Shown here piece by piece: positions 62,806-64,000 of a DNA stretch of 64,000 bases. A model generated the notes under the pieces. It worked only from the letters and a program-made list of their open reading frames with translations, was not told where the DNA came from and made no database searches. How positions within the stretch are numbered: the stretch's first letter is position 1; each line of letters opens with the position of its first letter. The position numbers and the translations under genes are program-made. Source of the DNA: Shewanella colwelliana ATCC 39565 (GTDB lineage: Bacteria; Pseudomonadota; Gammaproteobacteria; Enterobacterales; Shewanellaceae); assembly GCF_000518705.1 (NCBI RefSeq), contig NZ_KI912479.1:124001-188000 (forward strand), written 5' to 3'.

Positions 62806-64000
62806 GAGTATCTTCCTCGTTAGGCATGACTAACAGTGGTTCGATTTTGAGGGTCAGGTGATCGCGTTCAATCACTCTAACCTGTTGGTTCGTTTCAGTA
62901 GGCGTGTCGCTAATGGCCGCCCACTCTTCGCCTGCAAGGTGCACTATGCCTTGTTGTTCAAAGCCTTCAACTACTGTTGCTACAGCACCTATGATTGCTG
63001 CATCACCGCTAACTACAGGCCGACGTCTATTGCTCCAAAGCGTGGATAGTACCCACAGCGAAAAGAGCGTCGAGGTAAGAGTTACTGCTGCGATGAGTGG
63101 TAAAGAGATGGCAAACTGCTGCTGAGTATCGAGTAAAAAAAGTGAGCCGATTGAAAAGGCAACGACGCCACCGAGACCAAATAGGCCAAAGCTGGGAACC
63201 ATTGACTCTGCGATAAGTAACACAATACCTAGCAGTAGCAAGCCCAATCCAGCATAGTTAAGCGGCAACATCTGAAACGCATACATGGCAATAATTAGGG
63301 CTATCCCGCCAGTAATCCCTGCCAGCCCAATGCCTGGGCTGTAAAATTCAAGTATTAGGCCGTAGATGCCAATAAGCATCAAGATATAGGCAATATTTGG
63401 GTTGGTGATTGTTGCGATTAGTTGATTCCGCCAATCACTTGGATGTTCGACCAAAATGGCATTGCTGAGATTGAGTTTTTGGGTGTTTCGTTCGAGGGTG
63501 AGTGGCCAGCCATTGAGCTTGTCGATAAGTTGATCTTCATTATCGGCGACAAGATCTATCACCTGTTGTTCTAATGCCTCCGCAGCGGTGAGCGTAGCAG
63601 CCTCTTTTACGGCAAGTTCTGCCCAGGATTGATTTCGGCCTCTAAGTTGCGCTATCGATCGAATATAGGCGATGGCATCGTTGAGCACTTTTCGCTCCAT
63701 GGCGCTGCTATCGTCATTGCTGTCCTCTTTTGGGCTCGATGACGGGCTGCCCATCTGTACCGGCGTAGCGGCTCCTAAGGTTGTAGCGGGTGCCATGGCT
63801 GCAATATGGCAAGCGTAAAGAATATACGTCCCTGCGCTCATGGCTCTAGCACCAGCGGGGGCGACAAAGCAGGCAATGGGTATTTGTGAGGCCAAGATTG
63901 TTTGGTTGATGTCTCTTAAGCTACTGACGAGGCCACCAGGGGTGTCGAGCACTATAAGGATTAAGGTGGGCTGCTCAGTTTGACTCAGATTATTGGCATG
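62786..64000 (-). CDS. NfeD-family membrane serine protease (N-terminal end outside window)
   Basis: Open to the right edge, so the N-terminus is missing; about 404 residues are visible. The ClpP-like protease domain has LDTPGGLVSSL and the nucleophile Ser in GARAMSAGTYI, so the protease part appears active. Five membrane segments follow (about nt 63000-63400), and then an OB-fold NfeD domain at the end. The paired SPFH protein is the usual partner and proposed substrate in archaeal and bacterial relatives. Confidence 0.9.
   Translation of the reverse strand, partial: HANNLSQTEQPTLILIVLDTPGGLVSSLRDINQTILASQIPIACFVAPAGARAMSAGTYILYACHIAAMAPATTLGAATPVQMGSPSSSPKEDSNDDSSAMERKVLNDAIAYIRSIAQLRGRNQSWAELAVKEAATLTAAEALEQQVIDLVADNEDQLIDKLNGWPLTLERNTQKLNLSNAILVEHPSDWRNQLIATITNPNIAYILMLIGIYGLILEFYSPGIGLAGITGGIALIIAMYAFQMLPLNYAGLGLLLLGIVLLIAESMVPSFGLFGLGGVVAFSIGSLFLLDTQQQFAISLPLIAAVTLTSTLFSLWVLSTLWSNRRRPVVSGDAAIIGAVATVVEGFEQQGIVHLAGEEWAAISDTPTETNQQVRVIERDHLTLKIEPLLVMPNEEDTHGNPSL

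Noticed and set aside
1..64000. Search for mobile elements, CRISPR, phage or defence islands
   Set aside because: No transposase, integrase, regularly spaced repeat array, phage gene or known defence gene was seen; the window is mostly core genome.

Overview
The window looks like a chromosomal segment of a Shewanella-type gammaproteobacterium (Alteromonadales). This rests on the protein sequences (close to E. coli for housekeeping genes, but with marine-gammaproteobacterial gene sets) and on gene orders I recall from Shewanella: two RND permeases next to gltA-sdhCDAB-sucABCD, a single-strand valine catabolism cluster, and lpxK-ycaR without kdsB. No database was searched. Genes are dense and intact, with good Shine-Dalgarno sites and many rho-independent terminators. 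There is no transposase, integrase, phage gene, CRISPR array, rRNA or tRNA that I can recognise.

Layout. 1-4.7 kb: 3' end of comEC, then the lipid A export and kinase genes msbA-lpxK-ycaR and a divergent lipopolysaccharide-kinase-like protein. 4.7-13.1 kb (minus): an exported metallo-beta-lactamase-fold hydrolase and a three-gene RND efflux operon (lipoprotein adaptor plus two permeases). 13.4-24.8 kb: the TCA cycle block, gltA diverging from sdhCDAB, sucAB and sucCD. 25-31.3 kb: a FadL-type porin, an FMN glutamate-synthase-like protein, fur, and a cobB-led operon. 31.3-34 kb: an orphan membrane-anchored protein flanked by repeats, and an exported esterase. 34.2-42 kb: thiolase, mmsA, acyl-CoA dehydrogenase, two crotonase-fold enzymes, mmsB and an SDR, which together form a valine/isobutyryl-CoA degradation pathway. 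42-49.2 kb: an S9 peptidase, ABC-F protein YbiT, an M17 aminopeptidase, a LETM1-like protein and a small exported protein. 49.2-53.1 kb (minus): ilvIH and a Bcr/CflA-type exporter. 53.4-64 kb: a frameshifted surface lipoprotein behind a Pho-box-like repeat, an amino acid racemase, a MocR regulator diverging from a LysE exporter, a GST, trhO, rluF, and an SPFH/NfeD pair cut by the right edge.

The main metabolic theme is carbon flow into and around the TCA cycle: the valine pathway delivers propionyl-CoA, sucCD/sdh handle succinyl-CoA and succinate, and ilvIH makes the branched-chain amino acids that the mms cluster degrades. Most of the window is ordinary core genome. The items most worth checking are non-coding or small: a structured plus-strand RNA candidate between ilvI and the MFS gene, a four-repeat Pho-box-like element before a frameshifted lipoprotein, paired ATTGTA/TACAAT palindromes between the MocR and LysE genes, a possible leader ORF coupled to sdhC, and the repeat-flanked orphan at 31.3-32.4 kb. 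I did not find a convincing new multi-gene system.
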